From Blastococcus sp. CT_GayMR16 (GTDB lineage Bacteria > Actinomycetota > Actinomycetes > Mycobacteriales > Geodermatophilaceae), in assembly GCF_004570875.1 (NCBI RefSeq), contig NZ_SPQK01000013.1, positions 1-64,000 on the forward strand: a stretch of 64,000 nucleotides of DNA, read 5' to 3'. Each line of letters begins with the position of its first letter. Position 1 is the stretch's first letter. The notes below the pieces were generated by a model. That model was not told where the DNA came from. It worked only from the letters and a program-made list of their open reading frames with translations, and made no database searches. Shown here piece by piece: positions 19,431 to 27,703 of this stretch. The position numbers were made by a program, and so were the translations under genes.

Positions 19431-21893
19431 TCAGGCGGCGATCGCGGCCACTGGTGAGGTGCGGGCCGCCCGCCGGGCCGGGAGCACCGAGGCCAGCAGA
19501 CCGGCGAGCGTCGCGACCACGACGATCGCCGCCACCTGCAGCCACGGGACGGCGAGCACGATCTCGCCGATCTCGCCGAGCACCGACGCTGCCCCGATCA
19601 GCCCGTACGCCCCGCCGAGCAGCACCCCGAGGACTGCGGCGACCCCCGCCACGAGCACCGCCTCCCAGGCCAGCAGCCTGCGCAGCTGCCCGCGGGTGAG
19701 GCCCAGGGCTCGGAGCAGACCGTTCTCCTGCCGCCGCTCGACCACCGAGAGCGCCAGGGTGTTGCCCACGCCGATCAGCGCGATGACCACGGCGATGCCG
19801 AGCAGGCCGGTGACCACCAGCAGGAGCAGGTCGAGGACCTCGTTGATCTGATCCCGCAGGGTGACCACGCCCGTGACCTGGGCCGACGGGGCGACGTCCG
19901 CGGTGACGTCGGTGATCCGGTCGACCGTGTCCACCTGGCCGTCCGGGTCGGCGTCGGCCAGCCGCAGCCAGACCTCGCCGATGCCGGCGTCGGGCCGCAG
20001 CGTCGTCAGGTCCGCGGCGGTCAGCACCAGCGGCTGGTCCTGGTCCACCACCGCGACGCTGAGGTCCAGCCGCCGGTCGTCCTGGGCCAGGGTCACCCGG
20101 TCCCCGGTGCGCACCGACCACGAGTCCGCCAGCCACTCCGGCAGCAGCGCCTGACCGGGCTCGGGCAGGACCGTCTTCCCCGCCGACCGCAGGGTGGGAC
20201 CGGCCTCGGCCGGGTCGATGCCGAACGCGTACATCGGCTGACCGTCCGGCCCGGTGACCTCACCCGCGAGGACGACGTTGCCGCGCTCCACTCCGTCGAC
20301 GTCGGCGAGCCTGCCGGGCAGCGACGCGGGGAGTTCCTGGCCCTGGACCACGACGTCGGTCGGGAACTCGGCGGCCAGGTTCGCCGTCGCCGTGGCCCGC
20401 GTGGAGGCCGAGCCGACCACCATCGCCGTCGTCAGCGTGACGCCGATCAGCAGGGCCGTGGCCGTCGCCGCCGTCCGCCGGGGGTTGCGGGTGGCGTTGC
20501 CCGCGGCGAGCCGGGCCGGCACGCCGCCGAACCGCCCGGCCAGCCGGCCAGCGGCCGCGACGACCGGTGGCACCGCCCGCTGGGCCAGCAGGACGACGCC
20601 GAGGAAGCTCAGCACCCCGCCGGGCAGGGCGACCAGCACATCGGCCATCGCGACGCCCATGGCCAGCAGGCCGACGCCCGGCAGCAGCAGGAGCAGTCCG
20701 AACACCAGCCGCAGGACGCCGTTCCGGGAGCGCAGCGGTGCCGGGTCGACGGGGCGCATCGCCGCGAGCGGGGCGACCCGGGTGGCGCCGCGCGCGGGGG
20801 CGAGGGCGGCCAGGAAGGTCACCGCCGTCCCGAGGACGAGCCCGACGAGGACGGCGTAGAGCGGCACCGAGACCCCCGACAGCGGCACCGGGGTCTCTCC
20901 GGAGCCGACCAGCGCCGAGACCCCGGCCGCGAGGCCGATCCCGGCCAGCACACCGATCGCCGAGGCGACGAGACCGGTGACGAGGGCCTCGCCGAGGACG
21001 CTGCGGCGCACCTGGCGCGCCGTGGCACCGACGCAGCGCAGGAGGGCGAGCTCCCGGGTCCGCTGGGCGAGCACCACGGCGAACGTGTTGGCGATGACCA
21101 GACCGGCGACGAGCACGGCGACGGTGGCGAACACCAGCAGGACGGCCGCCAGCGCCGTCGAGTTGCCCATCAGCCGGGCTGCCGCGTGCTCCGCGGCCTC
21201 GGTGCCGGTGCGCACGGTGACGTCGTGGCCGGCCAGCGCCGTCGCGACGTCCAGCCGCACCTTCTCCGGTGCGACCCCCTCTGCCCCGGCGATGCGCAGC
21301 TCGGTCGGGTCGGTCGCTCCCCACGACCGGGCCTGGTCCGCCGTGACGAACGCGCGGCCGTACAGCCCCGCCTCGGGGTCGCCGCGCAGGTCGACGATGC
21401 CGGTGACGGTCGCCTCGGAGGTGCTCTCGCCGCCGTCGGCGTCGAAGGTCGTGACGGTGAGGACGTCGCCCACGTCGGCGCGGGCGCGTTCGCTGACCGC
21501 GACCTCCCCCGGCCGGTCGGGGAGGGCGCCCGCGGCCAGTTGCTGCCAGCGGAGAGCGGGATCGTCGGCGACCGCCTCGACCTGCAGGAACTGTGAGCCG
21601 CTCCGGCCGGGCACGTTCGCCTGGACCGAGGTCTGCCAGGACGGCGCGACCGCGCCGACGGAGTCGAGCGCGCTCAGCGTGCCGACGTCACCGGCGAGCG
21701 AGTCGCCGTCCGAGCTCACGACGGCGGCGGCGTCGACGTACCGGGCACCGAGGGCGTCCAGGACGGTGGTGCGGGAGGTCTGGTTGAGCACGAGCGTGCC
21801 CACCACGAAGCCGACGGCGATGACGACGGCCAGGGTGGAGGCGATCAGCCGCGCGGCGTTCGCGCGGATCTGAGCGAACAAGACGGTGCGCAC
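19431..21893 (-). CDS. MacB/FtsX-type ABC transporter permease
   Basis: An 820-residue permease with a tandem architecture. An N-terminal TM (about 15-36) is followed by a periplasmic-type MacB_PCD domain (40-240), FtsX domain 1 with four TM segments (about 255-440), a second extracellular domain (490-680) and FtsX domain 2 (700-810). Such proteins act mechanically on the outer face to export lipids, lipoproteins or peptides. The start is GTG 21893. It follows its ATPase gene by 4 bp. No substrate can be assigned. Confidence 0.9.
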   Translation of the reverse strand: MRTVLFAQIRANAARLIASTLAVVIAVGFVVGTLVLNQTSRTTVLDALGARYVDAAAVVSSDGDSLAGDVGTLSALDSVGAVAPSWQTSVQANVPGRSGSQFLQVEAVADDPALRWQQLAAGALPDRPGEVAVSERARADVGDVLTVTTFDADGGESTSEATVTGIVDLRGDPEAGLYGRAFVTADQARSWGATDPTELRIAGAEGVAPEKVRLDVATALAGHDVTVRTGTEAAEHAAARLMGNSTALAAVLLVFATVAVLVAGLVIANTFAVVLAQRTRELALLRCVGATARQVRRSVLGEALVTGLVASAIGVLAGIGLAAGVSALVGSGETPVPLSGVSVPLYAVLVGLVLGTAVTFLAALAPARGATRVAPLAAMRPVDPAPLRSRNGVLRLVFGLLLLLPGVGLLAMGVAMADVLVALPGGVLSFLGVVLLAQRAVPPVVAAAGRLAGRFGGVPARLAAGNATRNPRRTAATATALLIGVTLTTAMVVGSASTRATATANLAAEFPTDVVVQGQELPASLPGRLADVDGVERGNVVLAGEVTGPDGQPMYAFGIDPAEAGPTLRSAGKTVLPEPGQALLPEWLADSWSVRTGDRVTLAQDDRRLDLSVAVVDQDQPLVLTAADLTTLRPDAGIGEVWLRLADADPDGQVDTVDRITDVTADVAPSAQVTGVVTLRDQINEVLDLLLLVVTGLLGIAVVIALIGVGNTLALSVVERRQENGLLRALGLTRGQLRRLLAWEAVLVAGVAAVLGVLLGGAYGLIGAASVLGEIGEIVLAVPWLQVAAIVVVATLAGLLASVLPARRAARTSPVAAIAA

Positions 21894-21897
21894 GGGA

Positions 21898-22695
21898 TCA
21901 GGCCCCCAGCCCGGCGAGGGCGTCCAACACGGACTCGGCGGTCGGGGCGACCAGCTCGCCGGCCAGGCGGCCGTCGGCGAGCAGGACCACGCGGTCGGCG
22001 TAGGCCGCGGCGGTCGGGTCGTGGGTGACCATGACGACGGTCTGGCCGGTCTCCTTGACGCTGGAGCGCAGCAGGCCGAGCACCTCGGCGCCGGAGCGGG
22101 AGTCGAGGTTGCCGGTGGGCTCGTCGGCGAAGACGACGTCCGGCCGGGGCAGCAGCGCCCGGGCGATCGCGACGCGTTGCTGCTGGCCGCCGGAGAGCTC
22201 GTGCGGGCGGTGCCCGAGGCGTTCGCGCAGGCCGAGGCGGGCGATGACGGCGTCCATCCACACCCGGTCGGGACGCTGCCCGCCCAATTGCATGGGCAGG
22301 ACGATGTTCTCGAGGGCGTCGAGCACCGGCAGCAGGTTGAACGACTGGAAGACGAAGCCGATCCGCTGGCGGCGCAGCGTGGTCAGCTGGTCGTCGCGGA
22401 GGCTGGTGAGCTCGGTGCCGCCGAGCCACACCTGGCCCTCGGTGGCGGTGTCGAGCCCCGCCAGGCAGTGCATCAGGGTGGACTTCCCGGAGCCCGACGG
22501 GCCCATGATGGCGGTGAACTCCCCGCGGGCGAAGGTGACGTCGACCCCCGCTCCGCCGCCACCCGCCCTCCCGCCGAGTGCCTCGACGGCGGTCTCCCCA
22601 CGTCCGTAGGTCTTGCGCAGACCAGCGGCGCGCACGGCGGCGGTGGAGAGCGACGCCGGTGGCTCGCCGGGCACGGTCATGACGGGGACGGACAC
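21898..22695 (-). CDS. MacB/LolD-type ABC transporter ATP-binding protein
   Basis: A 265-residue ATPase. Walker A is GPSGSGKST, the Q-loop is FQSFNLLP, the signature is LSGGQQQRVAIARALL, Walker B is VVFADEPTGNLD and the H-loop is VTHDP. The DEPTGNLD variant is typical of MacB/LolD/FtsE ATPases. I chose GTG 22695, because GGAGG ends 5 bases upstream; ATG 22680 would be 20 bases away. A glycine-rich insertion (GGRAGGGGAG) between the first strands is unusual but not damaging. Confidence 0.9.
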   Translation of the reverse strand: MSVPVMTVPGEPPASLSTAAVRAAGLRKTYGRGETAVEALGGRAGGGGAGVDVTFARGEFTAIMGPSGSGKSTLMHCLAGLDTATEGQVWLGGTELTSLRDDQLTTLRRQRIGFVFQSFNLLPVLDALENIVLPMQLGGQRPDRVWMDAVIARLGLRERLGHRPHELSGGQQQRVAIARALLPRPDVVFADEPTGNLDSRSGAEVLGLLRSSVKETGQTVVMVTHDPTAAAYADRVVLLADGRLAGELVAPTAESVLDALAGLGA

Positions 22696-22825
22696 GGGGA
22701 CCTCCGGAAGCAGGTGATCGGAACGGTGATCACGCTGCCGGTCAGGCAGGTCGTCCCGCGTCGGAGCGAGGACCGGTCTTTCGGAACGTCGCGGTACCAC
22801 TCCGGGTGGACGCCGTGTCATCCTC

Positions 22826-22863
22826 CGGTCGGTCGGTCGGTCGGTCGGTCGGTCGGTCGGTCG
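22826..22863. repeat. (GGTC)n tetranucleotide tandem repeat
   Basis: Thirty-eight bases of uninterrupted GGTC repeat (9.5 units) lie in the 187-bp gap between the divergent ABC ATPase gene and a small membrane-protein gene, ending 20 bp before the latter's ATG. This is a mutable microsatellite in a position where unit gain or loss would shift promoter or leader spacing. Confidence 0.9.
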
Positions 22864-22882
22864 ACGAGGTGAGGGGACGGAC

Positions 22883-23233
22883 ATGGTGACCGGAGCGCCC
22901 GCGCGCCCGCCGACGCAGGGCTGGCAGCACCGGAATCTGGCCGCGATCCTCTCCATCTGGCTGATCGCCGCCTTCCTGGCGATCGGGGCTGCCCTGCAGT
23001 CGGACTGGGCGCCGTTCGGCGAGCTGCCGACGGCCGCGCAGGTCCGCCAGGCGCGGACGGACGCGTGGAGTGCCGGAGTGGTGTCGGTGCTGCCGCCGGC
23101 CGTGGGCCTCCTGCTCGCCCGGCGGTGGCGGTCGGACGGGTGGACGGCCGCGTTCCTCGTGGGTCTCATGTTCGCCGTCCTGGTGTCCGGCGCCCTGCTG
23201 TGGCTGACCGACTCCCCGGTCCGCCCGGGATGA
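22883..23233 (+). CDS. small membrane protein of unknown function
   Basis: A 116-residue protein with three predicted TM segments (about 20-40, 65-80 and 86-106) and no motif I recognise. ATG 22883 follows GAGGTGAGGGG. Its stop overlaps the start of the next membrane-protein gene (ATGA), so the pair is translated together. The leader contains the (GGTC)n repeat. Confidence 0.7.
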   Translation: MVTGAPARPPTQGWQHRNLAAILSIWLIAAFLAIGAALQSDWAPFGELPTAAQVRQARTDAWSAGVVSVLPPAVGLLLARRWRSDGWTAAFLVGLMFAVLVSGALLWLTDSPVRPG

Positions 23234-23706
23234 GCGGCGACGGGCTGCCCGGGGACCTGTGGGAAGAGACCGGCGCCGAGGGGGAACCGATCCGGGACCG
23301 GCCGCAGGTCTGGCTGAGCGCCGCGCTGACGGTCGTGGCGGTGGCCTTCCTGGCGGTCGCCGTCCACGGCGTGTTCACGGTGGTGGGCGACCTGCTCGGC
23401 TGGGCCGGCGACAACGCCCTGCACATCGCTGGAGAGTCGCCGCCCTCCGGCCGGGAGGTACTGCGGGAGGACGTGCTCGCACTCACCCTCCGCGCGTCCT
23501 GCGTGGCGGGCATCGGCGTGGTGCTGGGTCTCTGGCGGGGCCGCGGGCTGGCGGTGGCGGTCTTCGGAGGGGCGGTCGTGGTCTCCCTCGTCGTCGGGCT
23601 GACCACCTACGCGATCGCCGCGAAGAACCGGCCGGACCGGCCATCCTGGGAGGACGACCCGCGCGGCTGCGTGGAGCTGAGCGGAGAGCCCAGCGACTGT
23701 CCCTGA
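23230..23706 (+). CDS. membrane protein of unknown function
   Basis: A 158-residue protein with three predicted TM segments (about 28-50, 86-103 and 106-128), an acidic N-terminus and a C-terminal tail holding two cysteines (residues 145 and 157). It starts within the stop of the preceding gene. It ends 2 bp before the converging response-regulator gene. Family not recognised. Confidence 0.7.
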   Translation: MSGDGLPGDLWEETGAEGEPIRDRPQVWLSAALTVVAVAFLAVAVHGVFTVVGDLLGWAGDNALHIAGESPPSGREVLREDVLALTLRASCVAGIGVVLGLWRGRGLAVAVFGGAVVVSLVVGLTTYAIAAKNRPDRPSWEDDPRGCVELSGEPSDCP

Positions 23707-23708
23707 GT

Positions 23709-24401
23709 TCAGGCGTCGCGGAGCAGGTCGGCGGGCTGGACGAGGCCGGTGCGGTAGGCGAGGACGACGGCCTGCACCCGGTCGCGCGAGCCGGTCTTGG
23801 CCAGCACCCGGCCGACGTGGGTCTTCACGGTGGCCTCGCTGACCACGAACCGGCCGGCGATCTCGGTGTTGCTCGCGCCGAGTGCCATCTGCACCAGCAC
23901 CTCCCGCTCGCGCGGGGTGAGGTCGGCGAGCTGGCGGTCGGTCACGGCCGACGACGGCGCTGCGCCGCGGAGCATCGGCGCGACGTGCTGCAGCAGACGC
24001 CGGGTCGAGCTGGCCGCGATGACGGAGTCACCGGCGTGGACGGTCCGCACGGCCGCGAGCATGTCCTCCGGAGCGGCGTCCTTGAGCAGGAACCCGCTGG
24101 CCCCGGCGCCGATCGCGGCGACGACGTACTCGTCCAGGTCGAACGTCGTCAGGACGACGACCCGCGGCGCGTCCGGGAGTGCGGTGACCTGCCGGGTCGC
24201 CTCGATCCCGTCGGTACCGGGCATCCGCACGTCCATGAGGACGACGTCGGCCGGCGTGCGGCGCAGCAGGTCGACCGCGCTCGCGCCGTCGCCGGCCTCC
24301 CCGACGACGGTCAGGTCGGGCTGGGAGTCGATCACCATGCGGAACCCGGCCCGCACCATCTGCTGGTCGTCGACCAGGACCACGCGGATCGGGTCGCTCA
24401 T
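23709..24401 (-). CDS. NarL/LuxR-family response regulator
   Basis: A 230-residue regulator. The receiver domain (about 3-120) has the acidic pocket VDDQ, phospho-acceptor Asp in VVLMDVRMPGTDG (about residue 55) and conserved Lys in FLLKDA. The LuxR helix-turn-helix is about 165-222 (LTPREREVLVQMALGASNTEIA, VSEATVKTHVGRVLAKT). It overlaps the histidine kinase gene by 4 bp, so the two form a two-component system. Its target is unknown; the FtsX-type exporter 1-4 kb away is a plausible one (inference). Confidence 0.93.
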   Translation of the reverse strand: MSDPIRVVLVDDQQMVRAGFRMVIDSQPDLTVVGEAGDGASAVDLLRRTPADVVLMDVRMPGTDGIEATRQVTALPDAPRVVVLTTFDLDEYVVAAIGAGASGFLLKDAAPEDMLAAVRTVHAGDSVIAASSTRRLLQHVAPMLRGAAPSSAVTDRQLADLTPREREVLVQMALGASNTEIAGRFVVSEATVKTHVGRVLAKTGSRDRVQAVVLAYRTGLVQPADLLRDA

Positions 24402-25585
24402 CGCCGGACTCCGTAGGGGAGCGCGGCATGCACGCCGAAGCCGCCGCCGGTCCGGGGGCCGGCCTCGAGCCGACCGCCGTGCAACATCGCGCGCTCGACC
24501 ATCCCGCGCACGCCCTGACCCTGGCCGTCGGCGTCGACCATGGCTGCCGAGGCGCCGCGGCCGTCGTCGAGCACGGACAGCTCGAGGGCGTCGGGCCGCC
24601 ACTGCAGGCGCACCCACGCGCGGCTGGCCGGCCCCGCGTGCTTGAGCACGTTGGTGAGCGATTCCTGCACGATCCGGTAGGCGGCCAGCTGCGGGCCGGC
24701 CGGCAGCGGGCGGGGATCGCCCTCGACGATCAGGTCGACGTCCAGACCGCTGCTCCGCACGTCCTCGACCAGGACCGGGATCGCCGCGACGTCGGGCTGC
24801 GGCGCGTACTCCTCGGCGCTGCCCTCCCGCAGCACCCCGAGCAGCGAGCGCATGTCGGCCAGCGCCTGCCGGCCGGTCGCCGCGATGGCCTCCAGTGCTC
24901 CGGTCGCCGCCTCGGGGTCGGCCTTGCCGGCGTACCGGCCGCCGTCGGCCTGCGCGATGACGACGGAGAGGGAGTGCGCGACGACGTCGTGGAGCTCGCG
25001 GGCGATCCGGGCCCGCTCGGCGGTCGCCGCGAGCCGCATCTCCTGGTCGCGCTCCAGCTCCAGCAGCTCGGCGCGCTCCTCGAGCGCGGCCACCCGCAGC
25101 AGCCGGGCGCGGCGCAGGTCGCCCAGCGCCCAGGACGCGACGACCGCGACGCCGATCGCCAGGGCGGTCGGGACGAGGGCGTCGCTGACGTTCCCGGAGA
25201 AGTAGCGCAGCGAGGCCAGGAGCGCCCCGAGCAGGCCGACGGCCAGGCCGCCGCGGGACGCCCACCGCGGCGCGTAGGCCGCCAGGGCGTAGATCATGAA
25301 CAAGGCCGCGACGTTGGCCGCCAGGAACGTGTTCAGGGCGCCCAGCTCGAACAGTCCCACGGCGATGACGACGGCCGCCGCGTGCACCGGCGCGCGGCGG
25401 CGCCAGGCCAGGGGGACCGTCAGGAGCAGACCGAGCAGGAACGCGCCGGTCGGGTTCTCCCAGTAGCCGGGGGCCGGCAACAGCACCGTGCAGAACGCGA
25501 CGGCGGCGGCCAGCCAGCAGTCGACGGCGAACGGGTGCGCACGGGCCCAGCGCGCGACGCGCTCGACAGCAGGGGACCGCTCCAT
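24398..25585 (-). CDS. NarL-type sensor histidine kinase
   Basis: A 395-residue membrane kinase. Residues 1-160 hold about five to six TM segments without an obvious extracellular sensor, suggesting intramembrane sensing. The HisKA_3 dimerisation helix contains the phospho-acceptor His in ARIARELHDVVAHSLSVV, and the ATPase domain has QESLTNVLKHAG and VLDDGRGA. I chose ATG 25585, because an ACCCTA/TAGGGT box lies 7 nt upstream as in leaderless genes. ATG 25639 would add 18 residues. Confidence 0.9.
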   Translation of the reverse strand: MERSPAVERVARWARAHPFAVDCWLAAAVAFCTVLLPAPGYWENPTGAFLLGLLLTVPLAWRRRAPVHAAAVVIAVGLFELGALNTFLAANVAALFMIYALAAYAPRWASRGGLAVGLLGALLASLRYFSGNVSDALVPTALAIGVAVVASWALGDLRRARLLRVAALEERAELLELERDQEMRLAATAERARIARELHDVVAHSLSVVIAQADGGRYAGKADPEAATGALEAIAATGRQALADMRSLLGVLREGSAEEYAPQPDVAAIPVLVEDVRSSGLDVDLIVEGDPRPLPAGPQLAAYRIVQESLTNVLKHAGPASRAWVRLQWRPDALELSVLDDGRGASAAMVDADGQGQGVRGMVERAMLHGGRLEAGPRTGGGFGVHAALPYGVRR

Positions 25586-25592
25586 TGGGTCG

Positions 25593-25598
25593 ACCCTA
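25593..25598 (-). promoter_or_regulatory. leaderless-type -10 box of the histidine kinase gene
   Basis: TAGGGT on the minus strand lies 7 nt before ATG 25585. The gene has no visible ribosome-binding site, as expected for a leaderless transcript. Confidence 0.45.
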
Positions 25599-25670
25599 GG
25601 CAGCGCGGCCGGAAATCTCGTCGTCCCCAGGAGGGACATGCGCGTCAGACCGCGGTGGGACGCTGGACCC

Positions 25671-25823
25671 GTGATCGCTCCCGAGCCACGCCCCGCGCGG
25701 CCCGACGACGGCGGCGACCCGGCGTGCTGGGCCCGCCGCGTCTGCCCGGCGTGCGGCCGGCTGGCCGACCAGGACCCGCCGACCCGCTGCCCCGGCTGCG
25801 GCGCGGAGCTGCCCGACGACTGA
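25671..25823 (+). CDS. small zinc-ribbon protein
   Basis: A 50-residue protein with two CxxC knuckles (VCPACGRL and RCPGCGAEL), which would bind one zinc ion; a further Cys precedes them (PACWARR). It looks like a stand-alone zinc ribbon. The start is uncertain: GTG 25671 gives 50 residues, ATG 25638 gives 61 with AGGAGGG too close upstream. Its TGA and the stop codon of the converging Rieske gene are adjacent (TGATCA). Confidence 0.65.
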   Translation: MIAPEPRPARPDDGGDPACWARRVCPACGRLADQDPPTRCPGCGAELPDD

Positions 25824-27155
25824 TCAGGCGGCCGCCTGCTGCCGGCGGCCGACCACCATGAAGTCGCACAGCGCCTGCCGCAGCGCGATCCCCAGCCGGT
25901 CGGCGGGCACGTGCACCTCGTCGCGCGGGTCCAGCGGCAGGCCGGGAACGGCGAGCGCCGCCTGCGACCGGACGTCCTCCTCGAGGATCCGTTTCTGCAG
26001 CGCCACTTGCCCGGACACGTCGGCCCGCAGTGGCAGCGGCTGTCCGGGGCCGGAGGAGAGCAGCAGGACGACGTAGATCCGCGTCGAGTCGAGGTCCTCG
26101 GGCTGCAGCAGGTACAGGATCGTCGTGGTGGCGCCGCTGTCCAGGAAGTCCTGGCGCAGCCGCAGCTGGAACGGCGCGCGGTAGGTGTACGTCGTACGCC
26201 GCCGCTGGCGCAGCGGCCGCCCGCCGGTGGCGACCTCGGGGTCCAGCGGGTTGTCGCACCACTGCTCCCGGACGCTGCTGAAGCCGCCCGGCTCGATCGT
26301 GACCGGCGCGGGCCCGACCTCGGCCTGGTCCGGTAGGCCGATGGTGGCCGCGTGCACGAACGGGCCGTGCGTCGCGTCGAGGAAGGTGTCGGCCAGCGGG
26401 CCGGCCGGACCGGGGGAGCGGACGGGCTGCATCCAGTCGGTCACGAACCGGCGATCGACGTCCTCCGGCACCTCGAGCGGGACGTCGGCCGGCTCGGACG
26501 GCGCCAGCCAGATGAGGCCCAGGCGCTCACGGACGCCGAACGCCGGCGGGTCGGCGACCAGCGCATCGCCGTCCCGCCGCAGCGTCCAGTTCCGTCCCAG
26601 CAGCCGGACCTGCAACCAGCCGCCCGGCCGCAGCTCCCGCGACAGCGCCACGGGGTGCCAGGCGTGCTCGAGCGAGGGATCTAGGTTGTCGAAGGCCGCC
26701 CCCTCCGGGTCGGGGGGTGCCGGCGCGGGCTCGGGTGCGGCCGTGACCCGTGGTGGGACGTGGGTCGCCGTCCGCTCGGGTGCGAGCCAGACCCAGCCGT
26801 GCCGCTCCTCGACCGCCCAGGGCATGGACAGGTCGGCACGCGGGGGCGGGGTGCCGTGCGGGCCCATCGACGGGAGGTCGACGCAGCGGCCGTCGGAGTC
26901 GAACCGCCACCCGTGGGCGGGGCACTGCAGGCGTCCGTCCACCACCGAGCCGGCGGCCAGCGGCACCAGCCGGTGCGGGCACCGGGCGGGGAACGCGCTC
27001 ACCTCGCCGCCGGGGCGGAGCCGGACGACCACGTACGCCTGACCGCCGACGCCCACCGGGACCGGCGTCGTCCCCACCTCGGTGGTCCGGGCCACCGGGA
27101 ACCAGCCGGTCGTCATCGGAGGAATCGCTGCCACGAGTTCGCTGCCATGAGCCAT
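25824..27155 (-). CDS. Rieske non-heme iron oxygenase
   Basis: A 443-residue oxygenase alpha-subunit-like protein. The Rieske [2Fe-2S] site is RCPHRLVPL and LQCPAHGWRFD (CxH...CxxH, about residues 55-80). The mononuclear iron site is DATHGPFVHAATIG (D-x2-H-x4-H, about 255-268). The opening TTGWFPVARTTEV is typical of the vanillate O-demethylase/PaO-like branch. No reductase or ferredoxin gene is adjacent, so electrons come from elsewhere. ATG 27155 is my start; TTG 27206 and ATG 27115 are alternatives. The substrate is unknown. Confidence 0.85.
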   Translation of the reverse strand: MAHGSELVAAIPPMTTGWFPVARTTEVGTTPVPVGVGGQAYVVVRLRPGGEVSAFPARCPHRLVPLAAGSVVDGRLQCPAHGWRFDSDGRCVDLPSMGPHGTPPPRADLSMPWAVEERHGWVWLAPERTATHVPPRVTAAPEPAPAPPDPEGAAFDNLDPSLEHAWHPVALSRELRPGGWLQVRLLGRNWTLRRDGDALVADPPAFGVRERLGLIWLAPSEPADVPLEVPEDVDRRFVTDWMQPVRSPGPAGPLADTFLDATHGPFVHAATIGLPDQAEVGPAPVTIEPGGFSSVREQWCDNPLDPEVATGGRPLRQRRRTTYTYRAPFQLRLRQDFLDSGATTTILYLLQPEDLDSTRIYVVLLLSSGPGQPLPLRADVSGQVALQKRILEEDVRSQAALAVPGLPLDPRDEVHVPADRLGIALRQALCDFMVVGRRQQAAA

Positions 27156-27227
27156 TGCAGCGCGCCGGGATGAGGGGCCGGTTACGTCGATCGGGCGTTT
27201 GTGCAACGCCTTGTTCTAGTTGTGACC

Positions 27228-27255
27228 TTGAGTACCCGCCGGTAGGCCCTACAGT
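27228..27255 (+). promoter_or_regulatory. candidate sigma-70-type promoter of the DUF485/actP operon
   Basis: TTGAGT (27228-27233) and TACAGT (27250-27255) are separated by 16 bases, and the transcript would start about 50 bases before the GTG at 27314. The surrounding 27180-27260 stretch is less GC-rich than its neighbours. Confidence 0.35.
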
Positions 27256-27313
27256 GACGACCGCCACATCGAGTCCGTCGTCCGCGCAGGTGTCCTGGAC
27301 CGGAGAGTGTTCT

Positions 27314-27703
27314 GTGAGTGAACCCAACGACGAACGTCGGCTGCTGTCGCCGGAGGAGTACCTGGCGGCGCAGGAGTCGGCGGAGTTCGTCGAGCTGAAG
27401 CGCCGGTTCCGCCGCTTCGCCTTCCCGATGACCGTCGCCTTCCTGAGCTGGTACCTGCTGTTCGTGCTGCTCTCGACCTACGCGCACGACTTCATGTCCA
27501 CCGAGGTCATCGGCAACATCAACGTGGGCCTCATCTTCGGTCTGCTCCAGTTCGTCTCGACCTTCGCGATCACCCACCTCTACGTGGCCCACGCGAACAA
27601 GAACACCGACCCGATCGCCGACGAGATGCGCAACCGGCTCGAGCAGCACGAGTTCGCGCACCGGGACGGCACCGGCACGACCGAGGGGGCGACCCGTGCC
27701 TGA
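27314..27703 (+). CDS. DUF485 membrane protein (YjcH-like)
   Basis: A 129-residue protein with two TM segments (about 38-60 and 73-95) and the DUF485 pattern: LKRRFRRFAFPMTVAFLSWYL, then NVGLIFGLLQFVSTFAITHLY. DUF485 proteins are encoded next to ActP-type solute symporters and are thought to be accessory to them. GTG 27314 has GGAGAG 6 bases upstream. It overlaps the symporter gene by 8 bp. Confidence 0.9.
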   Translation: MSEPNDERRLLSPEEYLAAQESAEFVELKRRFRRFAFPMTVAFLSWYLLFVLLSTYAHDFMSTEVIGNINVGLIFGLLQFVSTFAITHLYVAHANKNTDPIADEMRNRLEQHEFAHRDGTGTTEGATRA

